Shown piece by piece: positions 10,027 through 21,486 of a DNA stretch of 64,000 nt; positions within the stretch are counted from its first letter, which is position 1; the number at the start of each line of letters is the position of its first letter. Made by a program: the position numbers and the translations under genes. The stretch is from NCBI RefSeq assembly GCF_958298935.1, contig NC_084932.1, forward strand, positions 3,389,501 through 3,453,500, read 5' to 3'. The notes beneath the pieces were generated by a model that saw only the letters and a program-made list of their open reading frames with translations, was not told the DNA's origin and did not search any database. The DNA comes from Phragmites australis. Lineage: Eukaryota; Streptophyta; Magnoliopsida; Poales; Poaceae.

Positions 10027-10599
10027 TCAGTTATATAAATCATCATTCAATAATGTATATTTGAAAGTTTGGCGCCGAATCTTTCTATCAACACTTTTGC
10101 TTGGAACCTTCAAGTAATCAATTAAAGGCCTTCTCCAATCTTTAGATTCAGCCGCTTTAACCCTTTCTCCTACTAGACAAGACACAACCAAACCCAAAAA
10201 TTCATGTTCGGCTATATAATGACCAACACTTTCAAGCACCGGTCTTTTAATTACAAAGAATCTGCCTCTATTAACTTGATAACCAGATGCTTGTTGTGCT
10301 AAATTATTTGCTCTAAAATTATCATCTCTAGACACATGATTGATATCTAAATCATCTAAAACAGCAATAATATCTAGACACTTGTCAAGATAGCTATTTA
10401 GTGATCCGTCGAAACATTGATAATTACAGAAAACTTGCTGCAGAACTAGCAACGAATCACCAAAAGTTTCTATGTTCTTCACACCCATGGAACTTGAAAT
10501 TTCTAAACCTAACAAGAGAGCTTCATATTCAGCTTGATTATTAGTGCAAAAATAATCTAAACGCCAAGATGTTTCAAAAATAGTATCTCTAGGTGACAC
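10027..10599 (-). pseudogene. Second (plant Tat-type) RNase H domain
   Basis: 190 codons open on the minus strand, with TNNQAEYEALLLGLEI and VSRDDNFRANNLAQQASG. This is the additional RNase H characteristic of Tat elements, lying between the ordinary RNase H and integrase. Confidence 0.8.
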
Positions 10600-10797
10600 A
10601 AAAACAAGACCAACACTTTGCCCAACCCCGCAAACCGAACCATCAAAATAAAGCTTCTATGATCTAATAGATATATAATCAACTTCTAAATCATGACTAT
10701 CATCAATACAATGGTCAACAATAAAATTAGCTACAATTTTTTCTTTCATAGATTTTAAAGATTCGTAAGCCAAATCATACTCTATAAGTGCATAAGC

Positions 10798-11245
10798 CTA
10801 TTTACCAATTCTACCACTCAAAATTGGCCTTTGCAACATATATTTAACAACATCGGCTTGACATGCTACTGTGCAATTACTAGATAGCAAATAATGCCTT
10901 AACTTTGTGCAAGCATAAGACAATGATAGGCATAATTTTTCAATAAAAATATACCTTGTCTCCGCTTCCAAGCGACGCTGGCTCAAGTAAGTGATTGCAT
11001 ACTCCTTGCCATCAATTTTTTGTTTCAAAACACCACCAATCATATTATCTTCCGCAACAATATAGCCAAAAAGGCAATCCGACTCTAGGCGCCCGAAGCA
11101 TCGGAGGAGTAGACAAATATCTCTTGATCTCATTAAATGCTAGCTGCTGTTCTGCCCCTCGAGTAAATTCGGTCTGATACTTTAACCGATGTATAGGCGT
11201 AAATGCACCAATTTCCCCGGACAAGTTTGATATAAATCTTCTCAA
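10798..11245 (-). pseudogene. First RNase H domain of the gypsy element
   Basis: The minus strand shows VLKQKIDGKEYAITYLSQRR followed by EAETRYIFIEKLCLSL, the standard Ty3/gypsy RNase H segment. Two overlapping frames are needed, which points to a frameshift near 11090-11130. Confidence 0.75.
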
Positions 11246-11354
11246 TAATTCACCATACCCAAGAATTATAGCATGTCTCTTTTACATGTGGGTGCTTAAA
11301 CTTTTTGTATAGCATCTATTTTATTAGGATCTATCTCTATGCCCTTCTCATGTA

Positions 11355-12279
11355 TTATAAACCTAAAAACTTCCCTGCCAACAAACCAAAAGCACATTTG
11401 AGTACATTCATTTTCAGACCATACCAATGCATCCTTTCAAAGGCCAAACGTAAATTGGCTAAATGAGAATTATTGCCATCCGATTTAACAACTATGTCAT
11501 CAATATATACCTCTAGTATAACACAAAGCAAATCATGAAAATTAAATTCATAGCCCTTTGATAAGTAGCACTGGCATTTTTCAACCCAAATGTCAACCAC
11601 CCACTCAAATAAACCAACAAAATCAGGACAACACAAAACTGTTTTAGACGTATCTTCTTCGGAAAAATTGATTATAACCAGCATTACCATCAGGAAAACT
11701 AATTATTCTTTGTTCTGAAGCATCATTGATTAACATGTCGGCTATAGGCATACGATATTCATCTTTAGGAGAAGTTTTAATCAAATCTCTAAACTCAATG
11801 CAAACTCGCAACTTACCGCTACTCTTCTTCTCAACCGGGACAATATTGGAGATCCAATCCGCATACCTGCGTGGCCTAATAAATTCAGCTTTCAATAATT
11901 GATCTATCTCTTCTTTAATCTGATCATACATATTAGGATTAAACCTACTAGGGGGTTGGTTATAAGGCCTAAACACCATTTTAATAGGCAACTGATGTTC
12001 TACCAAGTCTTGATCAAGTCCCGGCATCTCATGATACTCCCAAGCAAAACAATCAATGTACTCTCTAAGGAATTCGATTACTTTAGCCTTGTAATCGGCT
12101 CTTATATTTTTGTTTACAAACATCGACCTTGGTATAGTACCATCACCTATATCAACCTCTTCTAATGGATCGACTGACGAGAAACCTTGACCCAACTTAT
12201 CTAGCTCATCGAAGTCTTCAATAGCCTCACAAATATCGTTCTTATTTGACCGATATTGCTCTATACGATTTGAAGCCAT
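11355..12279 (-). pseudogene. Reverse transcriptase of the gypsy element, frameshifted
   Basis: The first part (minus strand, 11644-12279) contains LLKAEFIRPRRYADWISNIV, EKKSSGKLRVCIEFRDL and DEYRMPIADMLIN. The second part (11355-11690), in another frame, has the catalytic YIDDIVVKSD and the downstream GLKMNVLKCAFG. The overlap of the two frames around 11644-11690 marks the break. Confidence 0.85.
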
Positions 12280-12457
12280 TCTAAATTTCTATCCATACTC
12301 ATTGATACACCATATCATTGAGCCGATTATCACACGTCGGCTTTACAACCATGAGTACAAATCCATCCTTGAAAACACTAAGAAAATTATAATCTGAAAA
12401 ATCAAGACCCGATAAGCACTTAGCATTGCCATATCTCCAATCGGCTGAAGCATCGGC

Positions 12458-13039
12458 CTAAGCAACATAAGTCGAAGTATCCGCATGTATAATTTCCACC
12501 TCATCATTCACCCATTGAATTAAAAACTGATGCAAAGTAGATGGAACACAACTATTTGCATGAATCCAATCGCGTTCAAGAATAACACTATAGTTACCTT
12601 GCACCTCAACGATGAAGAAAGCGGTGGATAGTGTCTTGCTTCCAATAGTAAGCTCCATAGAGACAGCACATTTGGCCTCATTAGAATCACCCACAAATCC
12701 ATTGAGCACCAAATTGGTCTTCATTTATTCATTATCATCTCTACCAAGCTTCTTAGAAACCGAATATGGCATTAAATTAACCGCAGCCTCACCATCAACA
12801 AGCATTCTTGAAATCGGCTTCCCATTAATATGACCATTTACATATAAAGGCTTCAAATGCCGATTCACCTCCTTGGGCTTTCCAAATATAGCTTCTTTTG
12901 GCCCCAAATCCAATTGAGCCACTTCACTTTCATCCATAGCACGAAATTCCGAATGTAACATAAAAATCATATTGATATCCATACATTCGATTGGTGAAGC
13001 ATCATTAGTATGCACCGGTGGATCACCATAATCAAGCAA
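12458..13039 (-). pseudogene. Protease region of the gypsy element
   Basis: Minus strand: MLVDGEAAVNLMPYSVSKKL (about 12745-12805) is the aspartic protease active site. The usual D-T/S/G-G sequence reads D-G-E, so the motif is also degenerate. A second open part (12458-12724) with TAFFIVEVQGNYSVILERDW carries the rest of the fold in another frame. Confidence 0.72.
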
Positions 13040-14153
13040 TTACTTATCTTCCTTACCATCTTGCATAGGCACCGGCATTGTTGTTGGTGAAAGAGCTGTT
13101 GTTGGAGCTGTTGTGGCATCTAGCTTTGGTCTCCACACTTGCTTCACGGGTTGCATCGGTTTGACCTCATTGAAAGTAGCATCCCGCAAATTTTCAGCTT
13201 GTTGCTCCATCAATTCTTGCTTGCGTAGCCATTACAATCTTCTCTTTTTTGTGTGAGACAAGCCTAAGGGGCACCACCTCGGCTGTAGGTATTTAGAAAG
13301 TGGCTTGCTGCTACCTGCTTCATGATCATTGGGCTTTGAATCAACTTGGACAGCATTAGGTACATGTTTAGACTTGACCGGATTATCACCGAAGAAAATT
13401 GGTCCTTTGCCAAGCTCTTCGGCGTCCACTTTCATTGAACCAATCTCAATAATATCAGCAGCAACAGTCCTTGTTTTTATCAACATTAGAGTCTAAATTT
13501 TGAGTAGAAATACTACTTTCCTTGGCCTAGTATACTTTCTTCACAACTTTAGCATGTTGAACATCACTAGACCGATTTGTACGCTCTAATCGGTCATGGA
13601 CAAGACGTGATATTCTATCAAATACCGACCTCTGTGGTGCTACCCATCTTGGATGAAAAGAAGAAAATTGCATAGGAGGAGGAGGCACCCACATACTGTT
13701 ATAACCCCACGTTGGGTAATGAGGGAATGGCATCAGAGGGGGTGCCCATAACCATGGCGCCGACGGACAAAGCGACGGGTAGATGTCAGAAGCATGTATC
13801 ATCAACCATCTTTTGAACACTATTAGCCATAGTTGCACCAACAGATTGATCAATCATATTAGGAACTTCTTCATGCGATGGATAGAGTTAATCACTCACA
13901 TTGGTTATTACCTTAGGTTTTTGGTCAGCGGGCGGTGGAGAATCTGCTTTCTTGAACATGCCTTGCCGAGTCTTCACGCAGCGCTAGAGGAGCAGCTGCC
14001 GATGTTACTCCAAGTCGGCTTCGATCGCCATGCGCGCTTCTTCCAGCAACTCATCGTAGAATGGTGTAATGATTTCATCCTTGTCGATTTCCAAAGTAGA
14101 CATATCTAGGGTTTTAGAATTCGGCTAGAAGATAGTCGAAAAACTTCTTTCCC
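13040..14153 (-). pseudogene. Gag-side region of the gypsy element
   Basis: Lies between the 5' LTR (right) and protease on the minus strand. It has short open pieces (13232-13486, 13527-13853), one of them proline- and tryptophan-rich, with no clear zinc knuckle. It is inferred to be gag from its position. Confidence 0.45.
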
Positions 14154-15143
14154 AGTTGAATCACCAAAGAGTTGCCACGCCAAATACTGAGCATCTCGTG
14201 TGCAAATTAAACCGGAACTTCCTGATTAGATCGGATGTTCCGATCAGTACGAATGAAAGTTCCGATTAGGAGTACTCGACGAGCAGCACCTGGGAGATCC
14301 CAGTCGTGGCGTCGCACTGTTGGGCCTTCGTCGTCACCCACGCTCGGGAAGGACCTCGTCGGAGCATAGATGGCCGGTGGCTTGTCCTTGGTCGTCGAGA
14401 TCAAGAATGGGAAGCAATGAGGATTGGAAAAGATAACTAGGGCAAAAAAAGGATAAAAAATGATAGGAAAAGTAAATTGTATTTGTTCGATTGGATGTTG
14501 GATGATCTCAATCGGCCATGGCCCTTTATATTTATAGGGAGGAGTGGTCGTACTCCGTTTTGAGTCGGAATCTACAAAACAAGTTTTCAATTCTGACTCT
14601 ATCTCTTTCCAAAAGTCCAGATCCGACTCGGATTGGAAATTCTGATTCCCCCGATCGTAAGTTCCGATCATGACGGAATGTCCGATTCTCCCCAAACATG
14701 AGGTTCTCGGTTTGGATTAAAATATTTAATCGGAAGTTCCGATCCTCTAATCGGATGTTCCGATCCAGTCGGAATGTCCGATTCTCTTCAAACATCGGCC
14801 GCTTGGTTTAGAGAAAATATTTAATCGGAAGTTCCGATCCTAACACCGGATGTTCCAATACTGACATTGGATGCTCCAATGAGAAAAAAATTTTGAACGC
14901 CGGACAATCCGGTGAATATAACCAGACTAAAAACCCTATACTCTATTTAATGAACATCGGATGTTCTGATGATAACATCGGAAGTTCTGATATGGTCGAA
15001 AAATCCGATTTTTTTCAAATGTAGGGCTCTCGGTTCGGTTGGAAATATTTAATCGGATGTTCCGACCCCGAAATCGGATGTTCCGATCCGTTGAAACCTC
15101 CAACTCTGAAACCTTTACAAGATGCCAACTTCTATCATCAACA
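14154..15143 (-). repeat. 5' LTR of the gypsy element
   Basis: About 990 bp, homologous to 7807-8743. The outer end ATCATCAACA is shared exactly. The inner end is weakened: GTTGAATCACC stands where TGTTGACGTG is expected. The repeated CGGAAGTTCCGAT-type blocks are present as in the other LTR. Confidence 0.82.
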
Positions 15144-15313
15144 GATTGCAAAGACAATTACCTCCATGTTGAGCTGGCTATTGGAGAGCCTCGTGTTGCA
15201 GTAAGTCAGGAATGGTGATAGCTAGGTCCCCTGGTTTGTTTGGCTCCTAGAAACTGGAACGTCTCCTTGCATCAACCATAGGGAACATCTCCTTTCAGTT
15301 GAAGGATGACAAA
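15144..15313 (-). pseudogene. Start of the third NB-ARC copy, with its leader
   Basis: On the minus strand 15167-15144 reads ATG for MEVIVFAI, matching MEILLSAV of the intact copies. The gypsy element begins at once, and the gene resumes at 7806 with IVGEL. The leader (15168-15313) has nothing else recognisable. Confidence 0.7.
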
Positions 15314-15692
15314 GGCCCCATTTGGATCAGCTAGAGCTTTTAAAAGCAGCTTTCTATAAGCTCTAGTTGATCCAAACAGCCCAGTTTTTTGTTCAGCTTA
15401 TAATAATCTAACAACACAGCTTTCTATAATCTCATAAGCTCGGGAGAGCCAACTTATTTCAGCTAATGCATGTTACAAAGACCCTTTTTCCCTTCACCCC
15501 CTCTCACCCGCACGCGTTTGCAGGTCAACAATAAAGGTAAAGGTACTATAGACAATTAACACTCAGAACCAACAATAAACCAGCTTATAATCTAGGGATC
15601 CGAACAGTCCTCAACTTTTTACTAGCCAGCTTTTAACAATCCATAAGCTATAAGCCAGCTTTCTATAAGCTATAGCTGATCCAAATAGGGCC
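15314..15692. mobile_element. Tourist/hAT-like MITE
   Basis: 379 bp with terminal inverted repeats GGCCCCATTTGGATCAGCTA and GGCCCTATTTGGATCAGCTA (right end read on the minus strand). It is flanked by AAA on both sides. The inside holds further AGCTTTCTATAAGCT palindromes and no coding capacity. The TIR style suggests PIF/Harbinger, but the flanking triplet is not the usual TAA/TTA. Confidence 0.75.
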
Positions 15693-16237
15693 AAAGACAC
15701 TGGCTGAAGCTGCCATTTTTCACATGTGCGTGTCCCAATCAAAGACAAATCTTCTTTTAGCTGTCCACCCACGCATTGGTTGGTTGGTTGGCTTCTCCAT
15801 CGCCGGTGAGGTGGGGTCCCAACTAGGACGGCGAGGGCATCCAAGATGTCCAAGCTGCATGCATTCGGTGTCGAGGAGTGCTGACTGCCCGCTGGATATT
15901 GGGATGGAGAAGATGGGACGAGGCGTTGACTGTTCTTTGCCCCTCTTTCTCTCATTGAATAGTCAAGCACGAGGAGACGAACCTTTTTTCTCATGACATG
16001 TCTTTCTCGTCCTTGGGCTCTCTACCATCACCTCATCCTGTTAGATTCACTCAAGCAAATCCCTGCAATCTCTCTCACTCTCAGCGCTCGCTCTGTTTCT
16101 TTGACAAAATTCCGCCACGGCAAAGACAATGAAAAATGCACTCAGTTTTGTGTCGCTTTCCAACTTAGTGACGTTTTCTTCATTCAAATGCTATTTAGCG
16201 ATTACAGGGCAGGAGATCGTGGTCCCCTGAACTCAAG
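15693..16237. other. Unassigned sequence
   Basis: Short overlapping frames on both strands without recognisable motifs. It lies where the 5' LTR of the following copia remnant should be, but no match to the LTR at 17441 is visible. Confidence 0.35.
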
Positions 16238-17638
16238 TGGTACTAGAGCCAGATTGAGACACGAGAAGACACGAGAGAAAAAAACACATCGGTGCGCCGC
16301 CGCTGTGTTCAGTGGTCTGCGTCGCCAAGTTCATCCGTTTGCACCGCTGGGTTCCGTTTGAAGGAGGATTATGCCGAGCAATGCAGTCTTTGCGTTTTTT
16401 TTGTGCCAGCTATTTGGTAGTGTGTCAAACATTCTGTTATGCAGCTGATTGATGATTTATTCCTTATTCTTCTACCGATGGTATGTTTTATTACTCCTTG
16501 ATACTATCATTGGTGCTATTATAATTGGACCTTTTTGCACATTGTTTGAGGAGATATTGGAATAATATTTTATTGGATCACTTTGATTTAATCATTATGG
16601 GTGTTTCAACAACATTGTTCTTGTCAACCTAATGGTTTCTAAATATTCTTTAGAGTTTGATATTTGAAAGTGAAGGTTTTGCTCTAGATTGAGTCAAGAT
16701 GGAGGATTCTGAGTGTAAAAGAGGAGACTCTTTACTACTAGATACTACAACGTTTGGTATTGTAGATGCAATATGGTTTTGCTGTCTTCGCTTATTCAGA
16801 GAGGTCTAGTACAAAATATGATGCATAGATACTACAACATTTAGTACTACATTCAGTGAATTCATGATGTTTTAGAGACAAAAACGTCCACTCGTGAAGT
16901 CTATTGCAGAGTTTTTTATAATCCGTTAATTGCATGTTATGTATTCATCCGAACTATTGTTTCAAAGTAGTAGTTAATGATTATGTCATGGGATTTATAT
17001 TCTTTTATGGTCATCAGTTTGGTGTACGTGATGGTCACACATGCAATTTGCTCTTGTAAGAGTGTTGTTTGCTGAGTTTTGTGTTTTAGGTGGAGCATAT
17101 ATGATTCCATGAGATGAGTTCTTCATTGAAGGTTTTATTCCGCGCCACAGGTGATGTTTTGGCTTATGCTTTTTGATGATTGAGCATTGTTCTAGTTTGG
17201 ATGATAATGTCAGTTGCACATACTTAGACTTTTACTGAGGTTATGAATTCGTGAAGACTAAGATTATTCATCTGCTTTGTTGATAGCTGTGTGTTGGAAC
17301 CTACTAATTATTTGCTCAATTTGGTTTTGTATGAAGTATTTGAAGGCTCAAGTGATCATATTCATTGTTTAGCTCTTTGGGGTTTCGGAGACAATTTCTT
17401 CAAGTGCATATTTATAGGAGTTTTGAGTCAAAAGGAGGTTTGTTGGATAATAACTCAAACAGATAAAATCTAGTCTTAATCCAATACGATGCCTAAAAGC
17501 GTCTATAAATATGAGCCATCATTGTAAATGTATCCATGTACCATCATATATCAGATTTTGTCTTCCGTAGTTTTTTCCTTTGTATTGGAGGGGTTTTCCA
17601 CTTTAAAATCGAGGCTCTCATATCCATTAATTCCAACA
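16238..17638 (+). mobile_element. Copia-like remnant with 3' LTR
   Basis: A 198-bp LTR at 17441-17638 starts TGTTGG and ends CCAACA. It is preceded by a purine tract AAAAGGAGG and has a TATA-like TCTATAAATATG (about 17502). Upstream, TGGTACTAGAGCC at about 16238 resembles a decayed initiator-Met tRNA primer site. The 1.2 kb between them has no recognisable protein. The 5' LTR is not found. Confidence 0.5.
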
Positions 17639-18063
17639 CGCCACAAGCTGCTGCGACGTACGCAACTCGATCAACTATCTGCGCATGCCGAAAACAAAGG
17701 CATGCGAACAGGGAAGGAAAAACAGAAGAGAAGAAGTGACACAGGATTACAATTGATTCGACAACACATCCTCATCCTCACCTCTACAGTCACCTATGGC
17801 TTGGTCGCCGCTCGGGACTCCGGCGATCAACGGTGCTCTGCAGGAAAGGAAACACCACTACAGTGAGCTCTCTCTCCCTAACGTTTGCGTTTTGTTGTAA
17901 TTTATCCCATCTTCAATTGGCATCAGCATATTTGCCCAAATCACGATGTGGTAGTTGAAACGAATCTCAATTCCACTCGTAGCACACCAGAAATGCGCGG
18001 CACCAATGAGGAAAAGGAAAAAGAGGGAGATTCTGCTCAAGCTTTTCTTGGGCACCCAAGCTG
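17639..18063. other. Unassigned sequence upstream of duplication copy 2
   Basis: No recognisable gene or repeat. It borders the left edge of the duplicated block. Any promoter specific to copy 2 would lie here, but I see no clear TATA box. Confidence 0.35.
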
Positions 18064-18460
18064 ACTTTAGCATCTCCAGATTGCAGGCTGGACTCCTCAC
18101 AGGAATGTACTGGAATGGAGAAGGGAGGGGCAGCGTGTGCTTTTCGCTATGTGGAAACTGACGTAATTTTTGATCGAGTCTGTCTCTCCTTAACTTGATC
18201 AAGACTACGAACAGGGGAGAACAGGCGAAAGTGGATGTCAAAGTTCAAACATCGCGTGCATGGACTATGACTATTAAACTGGACTAACCTTTCGCATGAC
18301 TTGAACAAGTAATCTCTCTCTCTCTCTCTCAGTTGTTCTTGATACATCCTTGGAGTGTTGGCTCAGACCTCAGAAACATTCCATTTCATTTCATTCTGCA
18401 GATTACTGTTCAATCTCTCCTCAACTTGCTGCGTTATCTTCCTGGGGAGAGATGCCCCTA

Positions 18461-19939
18461 ATGGAGATTCTCCTTTCTGCAGTCCTGAGTGAGCTGACCA
18501 CTAGATCCATAAATTTCTTCATCAGCAGAAGCTCCAAGCCGTGGGCGCTGGATGTGGAGGATCGCCTCCGCAGGGTCCTGCTCCGGGCACAGGTCATCAT
18601 CGACGAGGCCATGGGGCGGCACGTCACAAACCAAGCTATGCTCCATCAGCTGGACATGCTGAGAGACGCCATGCACCGAGGCTATTACATGCTGGACACC
18701 TTCAGATATCAATCTCTCGACAAGGAGGACGCCAAAGCTCAGGACGTGAGTCACTCTTTGTCTTTGTCCAAAGTAAGTTCTCTGAAAGGTTTATGTTCCT
18801 CCAGTAGAAATGCACAGATTTTGGAACAACTGCAAAAGTCGCTTGACGATTTGAGCTCCATGATCCTTGATGTGGGTGAGCTGGTCGTGTTCTTGACGAG
18901 CTGCCCTCGCCTATACCGCCAGCCTTACAGCATGCATCTCGTGCTGGGTAACTGCATGTTTGGTCGCCAGATGGAAGCAGAACTTGTCATCAGCTTCCTG
19001 TTACACACACGACCTCGTAGTGCTGAAGATCTAGAGGTCCTGCCAATTGTCGGTCCCCGCAGAGTCGGCAAGAGCACACTTGTCGCTCATGTTTGCAAGG
19101 ATGAAAGAGTACGTGATCATTTTTCAGAAATCATGTTCTTGAACAACCATGATTTGAGAGATGAGAAGTTAGCCACTCTTAGAGAAGGATGTGCGAAGAA
19201 ATATCAAAATTGCACATTGAACAAAGGTGAGAGAATGCTAGTTGTTGTTGAGGCAGCTGGAGACTTCAATGAAGGTGCGTGGAGGAGGCTGTATTCTGCT
19301 TCTAAACGGTGCTTGACAAGTGGTAGTAAAATCATAATCACAAGCCGGTCTGACAAGATCACAAAGCTTGGAACAACACAGGCAGTAACACTGAAATATC
19401 TGTCCAATGAAGCATGCTGGTACGTCTTCAAGACGCTTACGTTTGGAAGCACGGATCCGGCGATGCACCCGAGGCTTGCATATTTGGCCATGGAGATAGC
19501 CAGGATGCTGAACGGTGTCCCCAATGGCGCAATCAGTACTTCTTATTTGCTGAGGGAAAACTTTGACATCCACTTTTGGTGCAAGCTTCTGGCCTTCTTG
19601 AGAGGGTTCACCAAGTGGCATGTCTCCAGATTTGGTGAGCATCCATCTAATCCTCTGAACCAAAATAGACCTGTACATGTTAGGAGAATGGCTACACCTT
19701 TTGAAGAAATCGTAATTTATCATCAGTATGAGCGCTCTTCACAAGAGGAGGTTCCCAAGATTAGAATACAAGACGTGATGTATGGAAGCGTTAAACCTCA
19801 TGGGAAATTCGAGGCCCTAGGATGGAGGTCTCAGATACCGCCCTACTATAGCTATGTGTATACTTGTGAGATCCGGGAGCTAAAATCTACAGCTGCCAAG
19901 AGGAAGCGTTCTATGAAAAATGGAGTCACACTCTGTTAA
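18461..19939 (+). CDS. NB-ARC (NLR-type) protein lacking LRRs, copy 2
   Basis: 492 codons, intronless, same length and architecture as the copy at 2054: N-terminal helical domain, P-loop at 198-206, kinase-2 reading VVVEAAGD, then the family tail with PPYYSYVYTCEI and KRKRS. The MEILLSAVLSEL start is chosen to match copy 1; the open frame extends upstream to 18350. Unlike copy 1 it keeps the usual arginine in RNBS-B (TSRSDK, codon 296). It differs by several residues around 354-385 (NGVPNGAISTSYLL). Both copies lack the kinase-2 aspartates, so that loss predates the duplication. Both frames being intact after a dense round of insertions suggests either recent duplication or selection. A role in pathogen sensing or signalling is inferred from family only. 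Confidence 0.85.
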   Translation: MEILLSAVLSELTTRSINFFISRSSKPWALDVEDRLRRVLLRAQVIIDEAMGRHVTNQAMLHQLDMLRDAMHRGYYMLDTFRYQSLDKEDAKAQDVSHSLSLSKVSSLKGLCSSSRNAQILEQLQKSLDDLSSMILDVGELVVFLTSCPRLYRQPYSMHLVLGNCMFGRQMEAELVISFLLHTRPRSAEDLEVLPIVGPRRVGKSTLVAHVCKDERVRDHFSEIMFLNNHDLRDEKLATLREGCAKKYQNCTLNKGERMLVVVEAAGDFNEGAWRRLYSASKRCLTSGSKIIITSRSDKITKLGTTQAVTLKYLSNEACWYVFKTLTFGSTDPAMHPRLAYLAMEIARMLNGVPNGAISTSYLLRENFDIHFWCKLLAFLRGFTKWHVSRFGEHPSNPLNQNRPVHVRRMATPFEEIVIYHQYERSSQEEVPKIRIQDVMYGSVKPHGKFEALGWRSQIPPYYSYVYTCEIRELKSTAAKRKRSMKNGVTLC

Positions 19940-20239
19940 TTTCGTCATCATCTGGCTTATATAGGAGGATCTCTGAATATGATTTGATAACGTGTCACAA
20001 GTTACTGCATAGTCAAAATGTATGATATGTACTACCACCTGGTCATATGTAAAGTATGTTTATTAACAGAGTAATGCATGATGTTGAGGCATAGATTTTC
20101 ATTAGATATAATGAATTGCTTTTCTTTGGTTTACTACAGATATCAGCCTCCGGATCTGGCATTCAGAATTGTGTTTTCTTTATGTTTTCAGCTCAACCCT
20201 CGAAGTTATTTTGTCAGCTGAGCCTCTTGGTCATGTTTA
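19940..20239 (+). other. 3' flank of NB-ARC copy 2
   Basis: Closely matches 3533-3835 of copy 1. Non-coding. The NB-ARC relic continues on the far side of the MITE, at about 20560-20610. Confidence 0.5.
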
Positions 20240-20541
20240 GGGCCTGTTTGTTTCAGCTAGAGATTCTGAAAAGCAGCTTATAGAAGTTGGATTGTGAAAA
20301 GTTGATTTGTAAAAAGCTGAATTATGAAAAGCTTTTAGGTTGTAAATTCTAAAAAACTTTGATGTACAGTTTACTAAAATGAACTTTCACAATCTATCAA
20401 AAGCTGAGAAAAATCAGGTTCTCAAATTCCCATAATCCAACCAACAGATTTTAAAAAGCTATAACCAAAAGCTATCTGTTTGTTTCAGCTTCGGATTGTA
20501 AAAGCTGAAAGCCACAATCCGAAGCTGAAACAAACAGGGCC
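20240..20541. mobile_element. Tourist-like (PIF/Harbinger) MITE with TTA TSD
   Basis: 302 bp. TIRs are GGGCCTGTTTGTTTCAGCT and GGCCCTGTTTGTTTCAGCT (right end read on the minus strand). Flanking TTA is at 20237-20239 and 20542-20544. Copy 1 has the unoccupied site at about 3825-3832. The inside contains an AGCTTCGGATTGT inverted pair near the right end. No coding capacity. Confidence 0.9.
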
Positions 20542-21486
20542 TTAGTCACTTGGATATTTGGTTGCCAGATTGAGATGGAGCAAGTTATCAGCTTCATGTT
20601 GTAAGGCAAGCAGAGCCTCTTGGGTTAAGCAGATTGGGTGTTCTACCGAATGATTTCATATGTTGTATCTATGTATGCCACACGACCTTGCTATCTTTCA
20701 AGCTCATGTACTAGTGCAACAGTTTGATTCAGTATGATGCTTGCTCTGTTTTCATCTGTATACTTGGATGAAAGCATATTTTGTTTTCACGCAAACTTAA
20801 AGGTATATACTACGAGGCGTTAAAGTTTTTGATAAAGGAAGCTTTATTGACTCTCAATGTTTCATCAAGATAATACAAACTAAAAGAGGTGAGGCGTCAA
20901 AGTTAATGTTACAACTTACAAGGATTGGTTTCCAAGTGTAATATATATTCCAGTATGGTGCAATCTTGTATACAAATAATATTCACCCTGATTCAATATT
21001 AGATGAGAATGGTTATGACGGTTGACGGAATCAGACAACCTTCACTCACAAACTGAAGCAACTTAATTGCATTTTGCAGCAGTGTGATCAAGATAGACTG
21101 GAGTGTGGATTGTTTGACTGCTGAATTTGAATTGGTCCTTTATTGGTGGGCATCAAATTCAATTTCAACATGTATGAAGACGACCTAGAGAGAAATGTTC
21201 AATCTTGTAGTATGGCATGCCGCGCCGATTAATTATTAACCGGGCAGCGCTACCTGGACTCTGATTTTCTAGACGTGTGCTAGAGGGAGTACTTGTGTGA
21301 GCTATTTATGCTCGTCTATCTTGTTATATTGAAAAATTACGCAGCAGTTAGAGAATCCTAAAGGGAGGGTTGGAGAAATGCTCTCAAATAATTAAAAACT
21401 ACGTTTAGAAAATTTGAAAAATAAAAACTGTGTTTAGAGAGATTTTGCTTCCTTCCTTCTACCGTTAGCTTTCTCAGCCAGATTTT
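20542..21486. other. Continuation of the duplicated 3' flank
   Basis: Matches 3832-5308 of copy 1 without its LINE. It contains the NB-ARC relic (about 20564-20610), a short LINE tail (about 20826-20900) and the empty LINE target at about 21280-21300. Nothing else recognised. Confidence 0.5.

Larger units (their letters stand above)
7807..15143 (-). mobile_element. Tat-type Ty3/gypsy LTR retrotransposon, complete but broken
   Basis: 7.3 kb. It starts TGTTGA and ends TCAACA. The flanking pentanucleotides are GATCG (7802-7806) and GATTG (15144-15148), a 4/5 matching TSD. The two long repeats (7807-8743 and about 14154-15143) match over most of their length but differ at many sites and by small indels, so the insertion is not recent. 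On the minus strand the order is gag-like region, protease, RT, RNase H, a second RNase H, integrase. The extra RNase H domain after the usual one is characteristic of the Tat lineage. All domains carry stops or frameshifts. The primer-binding site could not be identified confidently. Confidence 0.88.
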
